The notes below the pieces were generated by a model. It was not told the origin of the DNA. It did not search any database and saw nothing but the letters and a program-made list of their open reading frames with translations. From assembly GCF_007828045.1 (NCBI RefSeq), contig NZ_VITN01000008.1, forward strand, positions 1 to 64,000: 64,000 bases of DNA, in the 5' to 3' direction. This document shows positions 7,816 to 18,881 of this stretch, piece after piece. This DNA comes from Nitrospirillum amazonense. Its GTDB lineage: Bacteria; Pseudomonadota; Alphaproteobacteria; Azospirillales; Azospirillaceae. Within the stretch, counting starts at the first letter, position 1; every line of letters starts with the position of its first letter. The position numbers and the translations under genes were made by a program.

Positions 7816-8156
7816 CGTCGTCTCCTTTCCTGGCGTCGGGTCCTAGCGGCGGTGCTGCGGGGCTCGGGGCCGGGGTCTAACGTGCTTGGTGTCTGAACTA
7901 TATTTCTGGAACGATTTTGGCGGTAGTTGGGCTTATCGGCATTCCGCGTTCCATAATTGGAACACTATTCGGGGCGGTCAGAAGGGCGCCGCGCGCGACG
8001 CTTTACCTCACCCCAACACAACGGCTTGCCGCTTGATCCAGCCCGTGACCGGCCATAAATCGGACGCAATGGCAGTGTTCTATCAAGCTGCCCGGCCGTT
8101 TGGCTGTGACGGTCCCCGCGGGGGCCATGCTGTTTTCGATGAACAGGAATTCCAGT
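7816..8156. other. 341-base divergent intergenic region with an inverted repeat at 7948-7963
   Basis: No gene is seen. It contains GTTCCA-TAAT-TGGAAC (7948-7963), a perfect 6-bp-arm inverted repeat in an AT-richer patch about 200 bases upstream of the rightward gene, and a second TGGAAC nearby at about 7915. This could be an operator for either divergent gene. Confidence 0.4.
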
Positions 8157-8795
8157 ATGCGACGCCTTACGTTCCGCGCTTTCAGTTCCCTTGCCCTGGC
8201 GGGCACCTTGGCCGTCACGGCCGCCGCTATGCCGGCCTTGGCCCAGGACCGCTGGGACGATCATCATCGGGGGGAAGAGCGCCGTTGGGACGACCATAGG
8301 GGGGACGACCATAGGGGTGGCCCTTGGGCACCGCATTGGGGGCATTTCCGCGAGCATGACGTCTTCATCTATGGCCGCGGGCCGGTCATCGTTCCGGAAT
8401 ACCGCCGCCATGTGTATCGCGACGTGGTGGTGCTGCGCCCTTACGGCGTCTATTACACCGGCTATGGCCGTTATTACCGGGACGAAGATGCCTACCGCTG
8501 GCTGGGCCTGACGGCCATCACCCTGACACTGCTGGACAGCCTGGCGGAGCAGCAGCAACGCGCGCTTGAGGATGCCCAGATCCGTGCCACCATGGCGCCG
8601 GTGGGCCAGCCCGTCGTCTGGAACGACGGTCCGGCCAGCGGCAGCGTCACGACCCTGCGCGACGGCCACACGACGGATGGCCAGTATTGCCGGGAGTTCC
8701 AGCAGAACGTGACCATAGGCGGGCAGACGCAACAGGCCTATGGCACCGCCTGCCAGCAGCCCGACGGTGCTTGGCACGTGGTCGCGGACAACTGA
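8157..8795 (+). CDS. Secreted protein with a surface-antigen-type C-terminal domain
   Basis: A 212-residue exported protein. The start at 8157 gives a clean signal peptide (MRRLTFRAFSSLALAGTL..PALAQ) and has AGGA nine bases upstream. After cleavage comes a low-complexity Asp/His/Arg/Trp stretch built on a 15-base DNA repeat (DDHRG twice). Next is a Tyr/Arg-rich segment (YGVYYTGYGRYYR), a hydrophobic helix (LGLTAITLTLLDSLAE), and a C-terminal domain with paired cysteines (QYCREFQQNVTIGG and YGTACQQPDGAWHVV). That last motif occurs in envelope proteins of the RT0821/Lpp0805 surface-antigen type. Function unknown; the His/Asp stretch could bind metal. Confidence 0.7.
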   Translation: MRRLTFRAFSSLALAGTLAVTAAAMPALAQDRWDDHHRGEERRWDDHRGDDHRGGPWAPHWGHFREHDVFIYGRGPVIVPEYRRHVYRDVVVLRPYGVYYTGYGRYYRDEDAYRWLGLTAITLTLLDSLAEQQQRALEDAQIRATMAPVGQPVVWNDGPASGSVTTLRDGHTTDGQYCREFQQNVTIGGQTQQAYGTACQQPDGAWHVVADN

Positions 8796-9055
8796 TTGTC
8801 CGTGTAAGCGGTGGCGCAGAGGGGTGGCCTGGTCGGATACCCCTTATGGCCCTCTATGTTACAGCCCTGCGACAGGTTAGCCCTTCCCCGGCGTATAACG
8901 GAACAGTTGCCATTCTGTGGGCGACGGGTGGGGCGCGCCGAAGCAACAACAAGGCAGTCGTGGTTATGGCCGGCCGCAGTCCGGTGGCACCGCTTCGCAT
9001 CGCCCACCCCGCCGATCGCAGGACTTTCCAATCCGTAGGGGAGCAGTGCGCCGGC

Positions 9056-10177
9056 ATGTCCTCCATCGCCCTGTCAGATAACCCGGCCGTCCGGGGTGCC
9101 GCCCGGCGCCTGATCCCGTCCTCGACGGGGGCCGTGACCAGCATCGCCCACGTGATCATCCCCCATGGCTTCGGGGGGGCGGAAAAGCATGTGATGGAAC
9201 TGGCGGAATTCCAGGCCGACGATCATCAGGTGATGGTCATCCTGGGCCCGGGTGAAGACGGGGGCGCTGGCGCCCGGCACCTTGCCGAATCGCTGGACCC
9301 CCGCGTGTCGGTGGTGTGGCTGCCGGCGCGCATGCGCACCGCCGCGCTGTTCTGGAAGCTGTTGGCCCTTTGCCCTGACATCGTCCACGCCCATCTCAAT
9401 ACCGCCGCCCGGCGGGTGCTGCGCTGCCGGCCGGGCTGCCCCCGCGTCGTCACCCTGCACAATGGCTTTCGCGCCGGCCTGCATGACCGTTTCGACGGCA
9501 TCATCCGCATCGCCGACTATCAGGCCCGCATGATGCCGGCGGCGGCCCGTGACCGCTCCGTCACCGTGCACAACTGGGTGTTGCCGCAAAGGGGGACGCT
9601 GACCCGGGCGGAGGCCCGCCTGGCCCTGGGCCTGCCGCAGGACGCGCCCGTCATCGGCGGCATGGGCCGGCTGGAACTGGGCAAGGGATTCGATGTGCTG
9701 ATGGATGCCTACGCCCGCTTGCTTGCCCACCGGCCGGATGCCCGCCTGGTGCTGTTCGGTCAGGGGGCGGAGATGGCCGCCCTGCGCGAGCAGGCGGCAC
9801 AGTTGGCCTTGGGCGATCGGGTGGTGTTCGCGGGCTTCCGCCCCGACGTCCGTCGTTACCTCTCCGCCCTCGACCTGGGCGTCGTCGCCTCCCGCCATGA
9901 ACCTTTCGGCCTGACCCTGCTGGAATACGCCGACGCCGGCGTGACCCTGGTGGCCACCCGCACCGGCGGGCCGCTGGAAATCCTGGGCTTCGACTACCCC
10001 TTCCTCTGCCCGCCCGAGGACGCGACCGCCATGGCCGAGACCTTGCTGGCCGCGCTGGACGGCCGGACGCCCGCCCGGGCCGTGGATCTCACCCGCTTTC
10101 GGCCGGAGGTGCAGATGGCCAAGGTGAGCGCGCTATACGCCCAGCTGGCCGGCGCGCACGCGCCCGTGGCCGTATAG
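9056..10177 (+). CDS. GT-B glycosyltransferase, family 4-like
   Basis: A 373-residue protein. The N-terminal acceptor half starts VTSIAHVIIPHGFGGAEKHV, the G-G-A-E loop of GT4 enzymes. The C-terminal half carries PVIGGMGRLELGKGFDVLMDA and the E-x7-E donor-binding motif in SRHEPFGLTLLEYADAG. It transfers a sugar from a nucleotide donor, probably to an envelope glycan; the substrate is not predictable. The frame is open further upstream, but that part has no coding character. The ATG at 9056 has AGGGGAG about 14 bases away. The 260 bases before it hold nothing recognisable. Confidence 0.82.
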   Translation: MSSIALSDNPAVRGAARRLIPSSTGAVTSIAHVIIPHGFGGAEKHVMELAEFQADDHQVMVILGPGEDGGAGARHLAESLDPRVSVVWLPARMRTAALFWKLLALCPDIVHAHLNTAARRVLRCRPGCPRVVTLHNGFRAGLHDRFDGIIRIADYQARMMPAAARDRSVTVHNWVLPQRGTLTRAEARLALGLPQDAPVIGGMGRLELGKGFDVLMDAYARLLAHRPDARLVLFGQGAEMAALREQAAQLALGDRVVFAGFRPDVRRYLSALDLGVVASRHEPFGLTLLEYADAGVTLVATRTGGPLEILGFDYPFLCPPEDATAMAETLLAALDGRTPARAVDLTRFRPEVQMAKVSALYAQLAGAHAPVAV

Positions 10178-10186
10178 GCCATGGAT

Positions 10187-10198
10187 CGCCGGCCGGCG
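10187..10198 (+). terminator. GC palindrome CGCCGGCCGGCG after the glycosyltransferase
   Basis: A perfect 12-bp palindrome ten bases beyond the stop codon; no T-tract follows, so this is a weak terminator call. Confidence 0.3.
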
Positions 10199-10279
10199 AA
10201 TAACCTGCCTATACCTATTCGTCAGGCTTGCCCGTCACGGTTCCTTCCCCTCTCCTGCTAGGAAGCGAAAGGAAGGCAC

Positions 10280-11988
<1,709 letters not shown>

Positions 11989-11992
<4 letters not shown>

Positions 11993-13107
11993 CGCCCCAT
12001 CTCTTTCAGCCAGGCCGCGTGGAAGGCGCGGATGCGTCCCTCGTTGTGGCCCAGCAAGGCGGGGCGGTCGGCGTGGCAGGTGCCGGCCCAAGCCGCCTCC
12101 GCCACCGACTGGTCCTCCGCCAGCAGTCGGCGGTTGAAGTCGGCAAGATGCCCTTCCACGCCCCGGCGGGCGGCGGCGCTGGCGTCCGGCTGCTGCCTGG
12201 CCAATGACAGGCGGTAGCGCAGGTGGCAGCGGCCCGGCCGCACCGTGCCATCCGGCGCATACACCGGCTCGTACGTCTGTACGCTGGCCATCAGACCGGC
12301 GGTCAGGCCGATGGCCAGGTTGGGGAAGATGATGGCGTGGTCATAATCGGTGAAGGCGGTCAGGGGCGTCAGCTTCAGCCGCTTGGCCACCCCCTCCCAC
12401 CAGCGGCGGGTTTCGGCGGTCAGGCCGATGGTGCCCGTGCTGTGGGGGCCGTGCTCAGCGCACATCCAGGCACCCTCGGTCACCGTGCGGAAGGTTTCCG
12501 GATGCACGCTGTCGACGTGGTAAACCTCCAGCACGTTTTCCATGCCGACCTTCCAATCCGCCCGCCAATCCAGCGGCGCCTGGTCGAAGGGGGCGGCGAA
12601 GCCATCGGACACGGCGTCCAGCCAGGCGCCCAGCGGACCCAGCCAGATGTCCAGATTGGGCCCACCGGGAATGAGGCGGACGAAGACGAAGCGTCCGCGC
12701 CGCGCCACCTCATACCCCGTCAGCGCCAGGGCAGCCTTGTCCGCCTTGTCCAGTTGGAAACAGGGGTCATTGCCCGGTATGCCCACCGGCACGCCCTCCC
12801 GGCTGTAGGTCCAGCCATGATAGGGGCAGCGCAGGTGACCGTGGCCGCACTCCGCCGTGTGCAGGCGGGCGTGGCGGTGGGAACAAACGTCGCGGAAGGC
12901 GCGGATGTCGTCATCGAAGCGCTGCACCACCACCGGCACCCCGGCGATGGTGCGCACCAGATAGCCGTCGGGCGCTGTCAGTTCGTCATCGAAGCCGACG
13001 AAGTGCCACAGGCGGGCGAACAGCGCCTGCGTCTCCGCCGCCGCGGCGGCGGCGCCATAATCCTCCGGCCCCACCGCCGCCCGCATCGCGTCCAACCTGT
13101 CCGTCAT
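11989..13107 (-). CDS. Full-length Rieske non-heme iron oxygenase alpha subunit
   Basis: A 372-residue protein with both domains of a ring-hydroxylating-type oxygenase. The Rieske centre is C75-x-H77 and C94-x2-H97. The mononuclear iron site is in ENVLEVYHVDSVHPE (two His), with a late acidic ligand candidate in LLAEDQSVAE. Reductase and beta subunits are absent nearby. The same family occurs split over two genes at 38000-39365, sharing YDH..FPNL and HST...WW segments. The neighbours are TPR glycosyltransferases, so a role in tailoring a glycan or lipid is as likely as aromatic degradation (inference). The ATG at 13107 has AGGA upstream; longer starts run into repeat sequence. Confidence 0.88.
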
Positions 13108-13138
13108 GCCCTGAATTCCTTTGCCCCAAATCTCTTTC

Positions 13139-13186
13139 CCCAGTCCAACCGGCCCCCAGTCGAACCGGGCCCCAGTCCAACCGGGC
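13139..13186. repeat. Three tandem 16-bp repeats in a divergent promoter region
   Basis: The unit CCCAGTCCAACCGGSC is present three times with one or two differences each, between the divergent Rieske oxygenase and TPR glycosyltransferase genes. The 16-base period is not a multiple of three, which argues that it is not coding. Confidence 0.7.
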
Positions 13187-13222
13187 CTTGTCCCGCCGCC
13201 TGGGAACCCCCATTCTGCCGCC

Positions 13223-14710
13223 ATGGCCAGTGTGACCGAAGCCCTCTCCGCTGCCTATGAGCATCACGTCGCCGGCCGGCTGGACGCGGCGGTGACACTC
13301 TATGGCCGCATCATCGACGCCGAGCCGCGCAACCACGGGGCTCTGCATCTGCTGGGCCTGGCCCGTATCCAGCTGGGTGACCTGGACGGCGCCACCGAAA
13401 GCATGATGCTGGCGGCGGCCATCGTCCCGGACAATCCCACCTATCGCAGCAACCTGGGCACGGCGCTGAAGGCGCAGGGCCGATTCGATCTGGCAGAAGA
13501 AGCCTATCGCCAGGCGCTTGCCATTGATCCTGGTCATGTCGATGCCATGGCCAACCTGGGGGGCGTGCTGCACGCCACCGGCCGGCTGGCCGCCGCCATC
13601 GCCTGCCTGGAACGGGCGCTGCCCCTGGCGCCCGACCATGCCGTCACCCTGATCAACCTGGGCGTGGCCCTGACCGACCGGGGCCAGCTGCCCCGCGCCC
13701 TGGGCCTGCTGCGCCGCGCGGTGGAGGTGACGGCCCCCGCGCCCGGCCAGCCCCTGGGCGAACGGGGCGGGGAGGCGCGCTGGGATTTGGCGCTGGCCTT
13801 GCTGATGGCCGGTGACTACGCCGCCGGCTGGCCCCAGTTCGAGGCGCGGCGCGGCCGTGCCGGCCATGTCCTGGCCCGCCCGCACGGGCTGGAATGGGAT
13901 GGCACCGACCCCGCCGGTCGCACCATCCTGGTGCACAGCGAGCAGGGCCGGGGCGACAGCCTGCAATTCGCCCGCTTCATCGCCCCCTTGGCCGCCCGGG
14001 GTGCCCGGGTGGTGCTGGCCTGCCAGCCGGAACTGATCCGCCTGCTGGCCACGGCGCCCGGCGTGGCCCAGGTGGTTTCGACGGCGGATCCCCGGCTGCC
14101 CGCCTACGACATTTATTGCCCCTTGCTCAGCCTGCCAAGCCGGCTGGGTTTGACCGGTGCGGCGGATCTGGCGACGGCCGGGCCCTACCTCACGCCGGAT
14201 CCGGCCCAGGCGGCGGCGTTCCGGGCGCGCTTGAACGACGCCGCGGCCGGCCGGCGGACCGTGGGCCTGTGCTGGGCGGGGGCGCCGGGCAATCCGGTCG
14301 ATGCCAGGCGCAGCCTGGATCCGGCGCTGCTCAGCCCATTGGCCCGCTTCCGTGATCAGGCCGCCTTCGTCAGCCTGCAGAAGGGCGGCCCTGCCGCCCC
14401 CGCCGCCCTGCCGTTGATCGACTGGACGATGGAGCTGGCGGATTACGCCGACACCGCCGCCCTGGCGGCCAACCTGGATCTGGTGATCACCGTCGACACC
14501 TCGGTCGCCCACATGGCCGGTGCGCTGGGCCGCCCCGTCTGGCTGCTGAACCGCTATGACGGCTGCTGGCGCTGGCAGAAGGGGCGGGTGGACAGCCCCT
14601 GGTATCCGAGCCTGGTGCAACTGCGGCAGGAGGAGATGGGCGACTGGCGGGCGCCGCTGTCCCGCCTGACCGCCCGGTTGGGCGCCTGGCTGGCCGCCCC
14701 ACGACCATGA
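13223..14710 (+). CDS. TPR protein with GT9-like glycosyltransferase domain (FlmG-like)
   Basis: A 495-residue protein. Residues about 5-185 form four to five tetratricopeptide repeats (for example GALHLLGLARIQLGDLDGA and YRSNLGTALKAQGRFDLAEEAYRQAL). Residues about 230-490 form a heptosyltransferase-like GT-B half: HSEQGRGDSLQFARF, GLCWAGAPGN, then ITVDTSVAHMAGALGRPVWLL. This TPR-GT arrangement matches Caulobacter FlmG, which glycosylates flagellin with pseudaminic acid, and a Pse pathway is encoded in this window. Start: ATG at 13223 (MASVTEAL) chosen because the upstream frame runs through the 16-bp repeats. The stop overlaps the next start (ATGA), so the two are coupled. Confidence 0.85.
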   Translation: MASVTEALSAAYEHHVAGRLDAAVTLYGRIIDAEPRNHGALHLLGLARIQLGDLDGATESMMLAAAIVPDNPTYRSNLGTALKAQGRFDLAEEAYRQALAIDPGHVDAMANLGGVLHATGRLAAAIACLERALPLAPDHAVTLINLGVALTDRGQLPRALGLLRRAVEVTAPAPGQPLGERGGEARWDLALALLMAGDYAAGWPQFEARRGRAGHVLARPHGLEWDGTDPAGRTILVHSEQGRGDSLQFARFIAPLAARGARVVLACQPELIRLLATAPGVAQVVSTADPRLPAYDIYCPLLSLPSRLGLTGAADLATAGPYLTPDPAQAAAFRARLNDAAAGRRTVGLCWAGAPGNPVDARRSLDPALLSPLARFRDQAAFVSLQKGGPAAPAALPLIDWTMELADYADTAALAANLDLVITVDTSVAHMAGALGRPVWLLNRYDGCWRWQKGRVDSPWYPSLVQLRQEEMGDWRAPLSRLTARLGAWLAAPRP

Positions 14711-16785
14711 CGCCCCTGCATCAGGCGGTGGCCCGCCATCAGGCTGGCGCCTTGGATGAGGCGGCTGACCTTTACGCCCAGGTGCTGGCGGCCGAGCCGC
14801 ATCAGCCCGACGCCCTGCACTTGCTGGGCGTGCTGCGCGGCCAGCAGGGGGATCCGGCGGCGGGTGAGGGATTGGTGGCCCGCGCCGCCGCCCTGCGGCC
14901 GGATGCGGAAATTCTGACCAACCTGGGCCGCTTGCGCGCGGCGCTGGGCCGCATGGCGGCGGCGGAGGCCGCGTTCCGCGCCGCCCTGGCGCGCGACGAC
15001 TCCCATGCCGGCGCCGCCTTCGCCCTGGGCACTTTGTTGCTGAACCTGAACCGTCCGGGCGAAGCGCTGGCGCCGCTGGACCGGGCGGCGGGTTTGGATC
15101 CGGCGCACGGCGCGGCCCGCGCCAACCTGGGTGTGGCCCTGCATCGCATGGGCCGCCTGGCGGAGGCCGAGGGTGTTCTGCGCGCCGCCGTCGAGGCCGA
15201 CCCCGCGCAGGCGATCGCCCGCTTCAACCTGGCCTCCGTCCTGGAAGACCAGGGGCAGCTGGACGCGGCGGAGACGGAATACCGGACGCTGACCCAGCGG
15301 CCTGACATGGCCGATGCCTGGCTGAACCTGGGCACCTTGCTGCAGCGCCGGCACCGGGATGTGGAGGCGCGGCCTTGCCTGCAGGCGGCGCTGGACCGGG
15401 GCACCAGCCGGCGGGCGGGCGCTCTGGCCCATCTGGTGCACATCGATGCCCGCCTCTGCCGCTGGGACGACGTCGCGGCGCGGACGCCCGATCTGCTGGC
15501 CGCGCTGCAGGCGGGCGACGATAGCGCCCCGCCCTTCGCCGTGCTGTGCCTGGACGTGGACGAGGCCTGGCACGAGCGGGCGGCCCGTCTGCACGCGGCG
15601 ACCGTGGCACGCTCGGCCGGTGCTCCCCTGCCGCCGGCCAGCCTAGGGCCCGCCGGGGCGCCGTTGCGCGTCGGCTACCTCTCCGCTGATTGGCACCAGC
15701 ATCCCACCGCCTACCTGATGGCCGGCATATTGGAACGGCACGACCGGGCGGCGGTGGCGGTCACGGCCTTTTCCTATGGGCCCGACGACGGCAGCCCCAT
15801 GCGGGCGCGGCTGCGGGCCGGGGCCGACCGCTTCGTTGATTTGCGCGGCCTGGATGACCGGGCGGCAGCGCAAGCCATTCGTGCCGCCGGCGTGGACATC
15901 CTGGTCGATCTCAAGGGCTATACCGAGGGTGGCCGGCCCGGCATCGCCCAATTGCGCCCCGCCCCGGTTCAGGCGCAGTACCTGGGCTATCCCGGCACTC
16001 TGGGCCGGGGGGCCGGTATCGATTATGTGCTGGCCGACGCCGTGGTGCTGCCGCCGGAGCGGGTGGGCTTCTGGGATGAGGCGGTGGTGCGCCTGCCCGG
16101 TTGCTACCAGGCCAACGATGGGGCGCGGCCGATCGGCCCGCCGACCACACGCGCGGACTGGGGCCTGCCGGACGACGGCGTCGTCTTCGCCTGCTTCAAC
16201 GCCGCCTACAAGCTGATGCCCCAGGTCGTGGCTTGCTGGGCCCGGCTGCTGGCCAAGGTTCCGGGATCGGTGTTGTGGCTGCTGGATCCGGGTCCCGCGC
16301 TGCCGACATTGCAAGCAATGCTGTCAAGCGAGGGTGTCGATCCCGGCCGGCTGGTGGTGGCGCCGGCCCTGCCCAAGGCGCGCATGGCCGATCACCTGGC
16401 CCGCCACGCCTGCGCCGACCTGTTCCTGGATACCCATCCGGTGAACGCCCACACCACGGCGGCCGACGCGCTCTACGCTGGCCTGCCGGTGTTGACCCGG
16501 GCGGGTGGACCCTTCATTTCCCGGGTGGCCGCCAGCCTGCTGAGTGCCCTGGGGCTTCCGGACCTGGTGACGTACAGCCTGGAAGCGTACGAGGCCACGG
16601 CATTGGATTTGGCGAGGGATTCGGCGCGCTTGGGCGGCGTACGCGCCCGTCTGGCCGCCGCCCGGACGCTCCCCGGCGGGCCCTTTGACACGGACACGTT
16701 CTGTCGCCGACTGGAAAGCGCCTACTCGCGCATGGCGCAAAGGGCGCGAAACGGGTTGCCGCCAAGGGGATTTGACGTGGGTTAG
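14707..16785 (+). CDS. TPR protein with O-GlcNAc-transferase-like (GT41) catalytic region
   Basis: A 692-residue protein. About nine TPR units span residues 1-235 (e.g. AANLGVALHRMGRLAEAEGVL). The GT41/SPINDLY-type C-terminal region runs from about 315 to the end: LRVGYLSADWHQHPTAYL, then VDILVDLKGYTEGGRPGI, QAQYLGYPGTLG, and FNAAYKLMPQVV. The sugar-nucleotide end includes CADLFLDTHPVNAHTTAADAL. Relatives add a sugar to Ser/Thr of proteins in the cytoplasm. It overlaps the upstream TPR-GT by four bases; both may modify the same acceptor, such as flagellin (inference). Donor is not determined. Confidence 0.88.
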   Translation: MTPLHQAVARHQAGALDEAADLYAQVLAAEPHQPDALHLLGVLRGQQGDPAAGEGLVARAAALRPDAEILTNLGRLRAALGRMAAAEAAFRAALARDDSHAGAAFALGTLLLNLNRPGEALAPLDRAAGLDPAHGAARANLGVALHRMGRLAEAEGVLRAAVEADPAQAIARFNLASVLEDQGQLDAAETEYRTLTQRPDMADAWLNLGTLLQRRHRDVEARPCLQAALDRGTSRRAGALAHLVHIDARLCRWDDVAARTPDLLAALQAGDDSAPPFAVLCLDVDEAWHERAARLHAATVARSAGAPLPPASLGPAGAPLRVGYLSADWHQHPTAYLMAGILERHDRAAVAVTAFSYGPDDGSPMRARLRAGADRFVDLRGLDDRAAAQAIRAAGVDILVDLKGYTEGGRPGIAQLRPAPVQAQYLGYPGTLGRGAGIDYVLADAVVLPPERVGFWDEAVVRLPGCYQANDGARPIGPPTTRADWGLPDDGVVFACFNAAYKLMPQVVACWARLLAKVPGSVLWLLDPGPALPTLQAMLSSEGVDPGRLVVAPALPKARMADHLARHACADLFLDTHPVNAHTTAADALYAGLPVLTRAGGPFISRVAASLLSALGLPDLVTYSLEAYEATALDLARDSARLGGVRARLAAARTLPGGPFDTDTFCRRLESAYSRMAQRARNGLPPRGFDVG

Positions 16786-16938
16786 GCGCCCGGGGTCCTC
16801 GAGCATCGCAAAACAGGCATCCCACCATACCGGTAACACACGGCTGCCGCTGTGATCTGGTGCGTGGTGGGTCCTTGTACTTTGCGTTACACCCGTGCCC
16901 AATTTCGCCGGTGGCCTGCCGCCGGTCTTCTCAAGGGA

Positions 16939-17949
16939 ATGGATACCGTCCCCATGACCATCGACCGAGCCGCCGTTCTCGCCGCCGCTTCCGATCTGTT
17001 GCGCATCGAGGCCAACGCCGTCCTGCACCAGGTGGAGGCGCTGGATGGCGACTTCCTGAACGTCGTCGAGCATATCTGCGGTGAACACGGCAACACGCTG
17101 GTGGCCGGCATCGGCAAGTCGGGCCTGGTGGCCCGGCAGTTCGCCAGCAAGCTGGCCAGCATCGGCGCCCGCGCCTTTTACTACAGCGCCATCGACAGCC
17201 TGCATGGCGAGCTGGGCCTGCTACGCGAGGGTGACCTGCTGATCCTTCTGTCCAACAGCGGCCAGACCCAGGAACTGGTTGACGTGGCCAAGGCGGCGCA
17301 GCCGCGCGGCGTCAAGGTGGCGGCCATGGTGGGGCGCGTGCCTTCCACTCTATCGCGTATGGCCGACTGGACGCTGAAGGTCCATGTGGAATCCGAGGCG
17401 ACGGACACCAAGCTGCCGACGGCCAGCACCACCGCCATGCTGGCCTTCGCCGACGCCCTGGTGGTGGCGGTGGCGACGGAGAAGGGCTTCACCGCCAAGG
17501 ATTTCGGCCGCAACCATCCCGGCGGCACCCTGGGCGTGGTGCTGGGCGCCTATGTCGATGACCTGATGGCCAGGGCCCCGGAGCATGTGGCCCTGGTGGG
17601 CCCCGACCGGCCCATCCTGGAAACCCTGCTGGAGATGACCCGCCACCCCGCCGGCGCCGCCCTGGTGGTGGATGCCGACGACCGGCTGCTGGGCCTCATC
17701 ACCGACGGCGACATCCGCCGCGGTCTGGCCCGCGTGGGCAAGGATCTGCTGGACCGCGACACCCGCGCCCTGATGACGTCCAAGCCCCGCACCTGCCGCA
17801 GCGGCACCACCGCCATGGCGGCCCTGTCCCAGATGGAAAGCCCCTCGCAGGTTTACGTCCTGCCGGTGGTGGACGCGGACAACAAGGTGCTGGGCCTGCT
17901 GCGCATGCACGACCTGGCCGGCCTGGACGTGGCGCGCACGACCGGCTAA
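16939..17949 (+). CDS. kdsD: D-arabinose 5-phosphate isomerase (KpsF/GutQ family)
   Basis: A 336-residue protein with an N-terminal SIS domain (about 45-175; VAGIGKSGLVARQFASKLAS, then ILLSNSGQTQELVD) and two CBS domains (about 210-330). It interconverts ribulose 5-phosphate and arabinose 5-phosphate, the first step to Kdo in LPS. A His after the SIS domain (FGRNHPGGTLG) is the conserved catalytic region. Starts at 16939 (MDTVP) or 16954 (MTIDR) are both possible, because the only AAGGGA abuts the first; the long frame upstream is unlikely. The end overlaps by four bases the convergent HEAT-repeat gene. Confidence 0.9.
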   Translation: MDTVPMTIDRAAVLAAASDLLRIEANAVLHQVEALDGDFLNVVEHICGEHGNTLVAGIGKSGLVARQFASKLASIGARAFYYSAIDSLHGELGLLREGDLLILLSNSGQTQELVDVAKAAQPRGVKVAAMVGRVPSTLSRMADWTLKVHVESEATDTKLPTASTTAMLAFADALVVAVATEKGFTAKDFGRNHPGGTLGVVLGAYVDDLMARAPEHVALVGPDRPILETLLEMTRHPAGAALVVDADDRLLGLITDGDIRRGLARVGKDLLDRDTRALMTSKPRTCRSGTTAMAALSQMESPSQVYVLPVVDADNKVLGLLRMHDLAGLDVARTTG

Positions 17950-18755
17950 GGCGTCCCGCCTTCCAGCAGCGCCCGCAGGCGGGCCATCAGGTCCGCCTCC
18001 GTGCGGTCCGTGTCCTCCTCCAGGCCCAGGTAGGCGACGGCGGCATCCACGAACAGGTGCGGCATCAGGTGCTCATGGCTCAGGGCGCGGATCAGGGGCG
18101 GCAGCACCCGCGCGTCCCCCCGCCGCGCCAGGCCGTGCATCGCCTCCACCTGGGTGAACACATCCTCGTCATCCACCCGGTGCAACAGAGCGGCGCGGAT
18201 GACGGGGCCGTCCACCCCTGTGCACTGTCCGATGCCGGTGGTGGCCCAATCCCTGACCTGGTCATACGGATCGTCCATCAGCGCCAGCAGAGCCTCCACC
18301 GCCACGGGCGTGGTGCTGCCGCACAGCGCGAAGGCGATGGCGTAGCGGACGTGCGGATCCTCGTGGTGACGGCGGGCGGCCAAGGCCGGGTCGCAGCGCC
18401 GGTTGCCCAGATGGCCCAGGGCGAAGGCGGCGTCGACCATGACGCCGATATCCTCATCGTCCAGCAGGCGCAGCAAGGCGTCGCACGCCGGTTCCGGGAA
18501 GGCGCGCTCGTCACTGCGCTGGCCGGGGCCATGCATCTGCCCCAGGACCACGGCGGCCAGGCGCCGCCGGATCGGTTCGGCAGAGCGGCTGAGGTCCAGC
18601 ATGCGGGCCAGCCCCTCCGGTGTGCCCATGCCCTGCAGGGCCACCAGGGCCGGCGTGCAGTCGTCGTCGCGCCGCATCTCCGCCACCGCCGCCTCGATCA
18701 GGTGGTCGATGGAGGGGCGGTGGCTTTGACTGGTTTCCAGGGGCGTTGACGGCAT
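17946..18755 (-). CDS. HEAT-repeat protein
   Basis: A 269-residue protein of consecutive helical pairs of the HEAT/PBS-lyase type, e.g. VMVDAAFALGHLGNRRCDPAL, HVRYAIAFALCGSTT and DQVRDWATTGIGQCTG. About six repeats cover residues 35-250. Such proteins usually serve as scaffolds; no catalytic motif or export signal is seen. The ATG at 18755 has GAGG five bases upstream and starts MPSTPLETS; an upstream TTG is open but adds a poorly coding leader. No functional link to kdsD is evident beyond the 4-bp convergent overlap. Confidence 0.75.
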   Translation of the reverse strand: MPSTPLETSQSHRPSIDHLIEAAVAEMRRDDDCTPALVALQGMGTPEGLARMLDLSRSAEPIRRRLAAVVLGQMHGPGQRSDERAFPEPACDALLRLLDDEDIGVMVDAAFALGHLGNRRCDPALAARRHHEDPHVRYAIAFALCGSTTPVAVEALLALMDDPYDQVRDWATTGIGQCTGVDGPVIRAALLHRVDDEDVFTQVEAMHGLARRGDARVLPPLIRALSHEHLMPHLFVDAAVAYLGLEEDTDRTEADLMARLRALLEGGTP

Positions 18756-18881
18756 TGCGGCCTCGACCTCGACGCGTCGTTCCAGCCCGATCCGGGCCAA
18801 CCCATGCGGACGAGCGTGCAATCAAGGAGGCCTGCAAGCAAGCCCGCACGGCCAACCCTGTACGTCTGGAAATGAGGTCGC

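Noticed and set aside
8687-9055. Upstream extension of the GT4 glycosyltransferase frame
   Set aside because: It overlaps the previous gene and crosses AT-richer promoter-like sequence; the protein reads as noise until about 9056.
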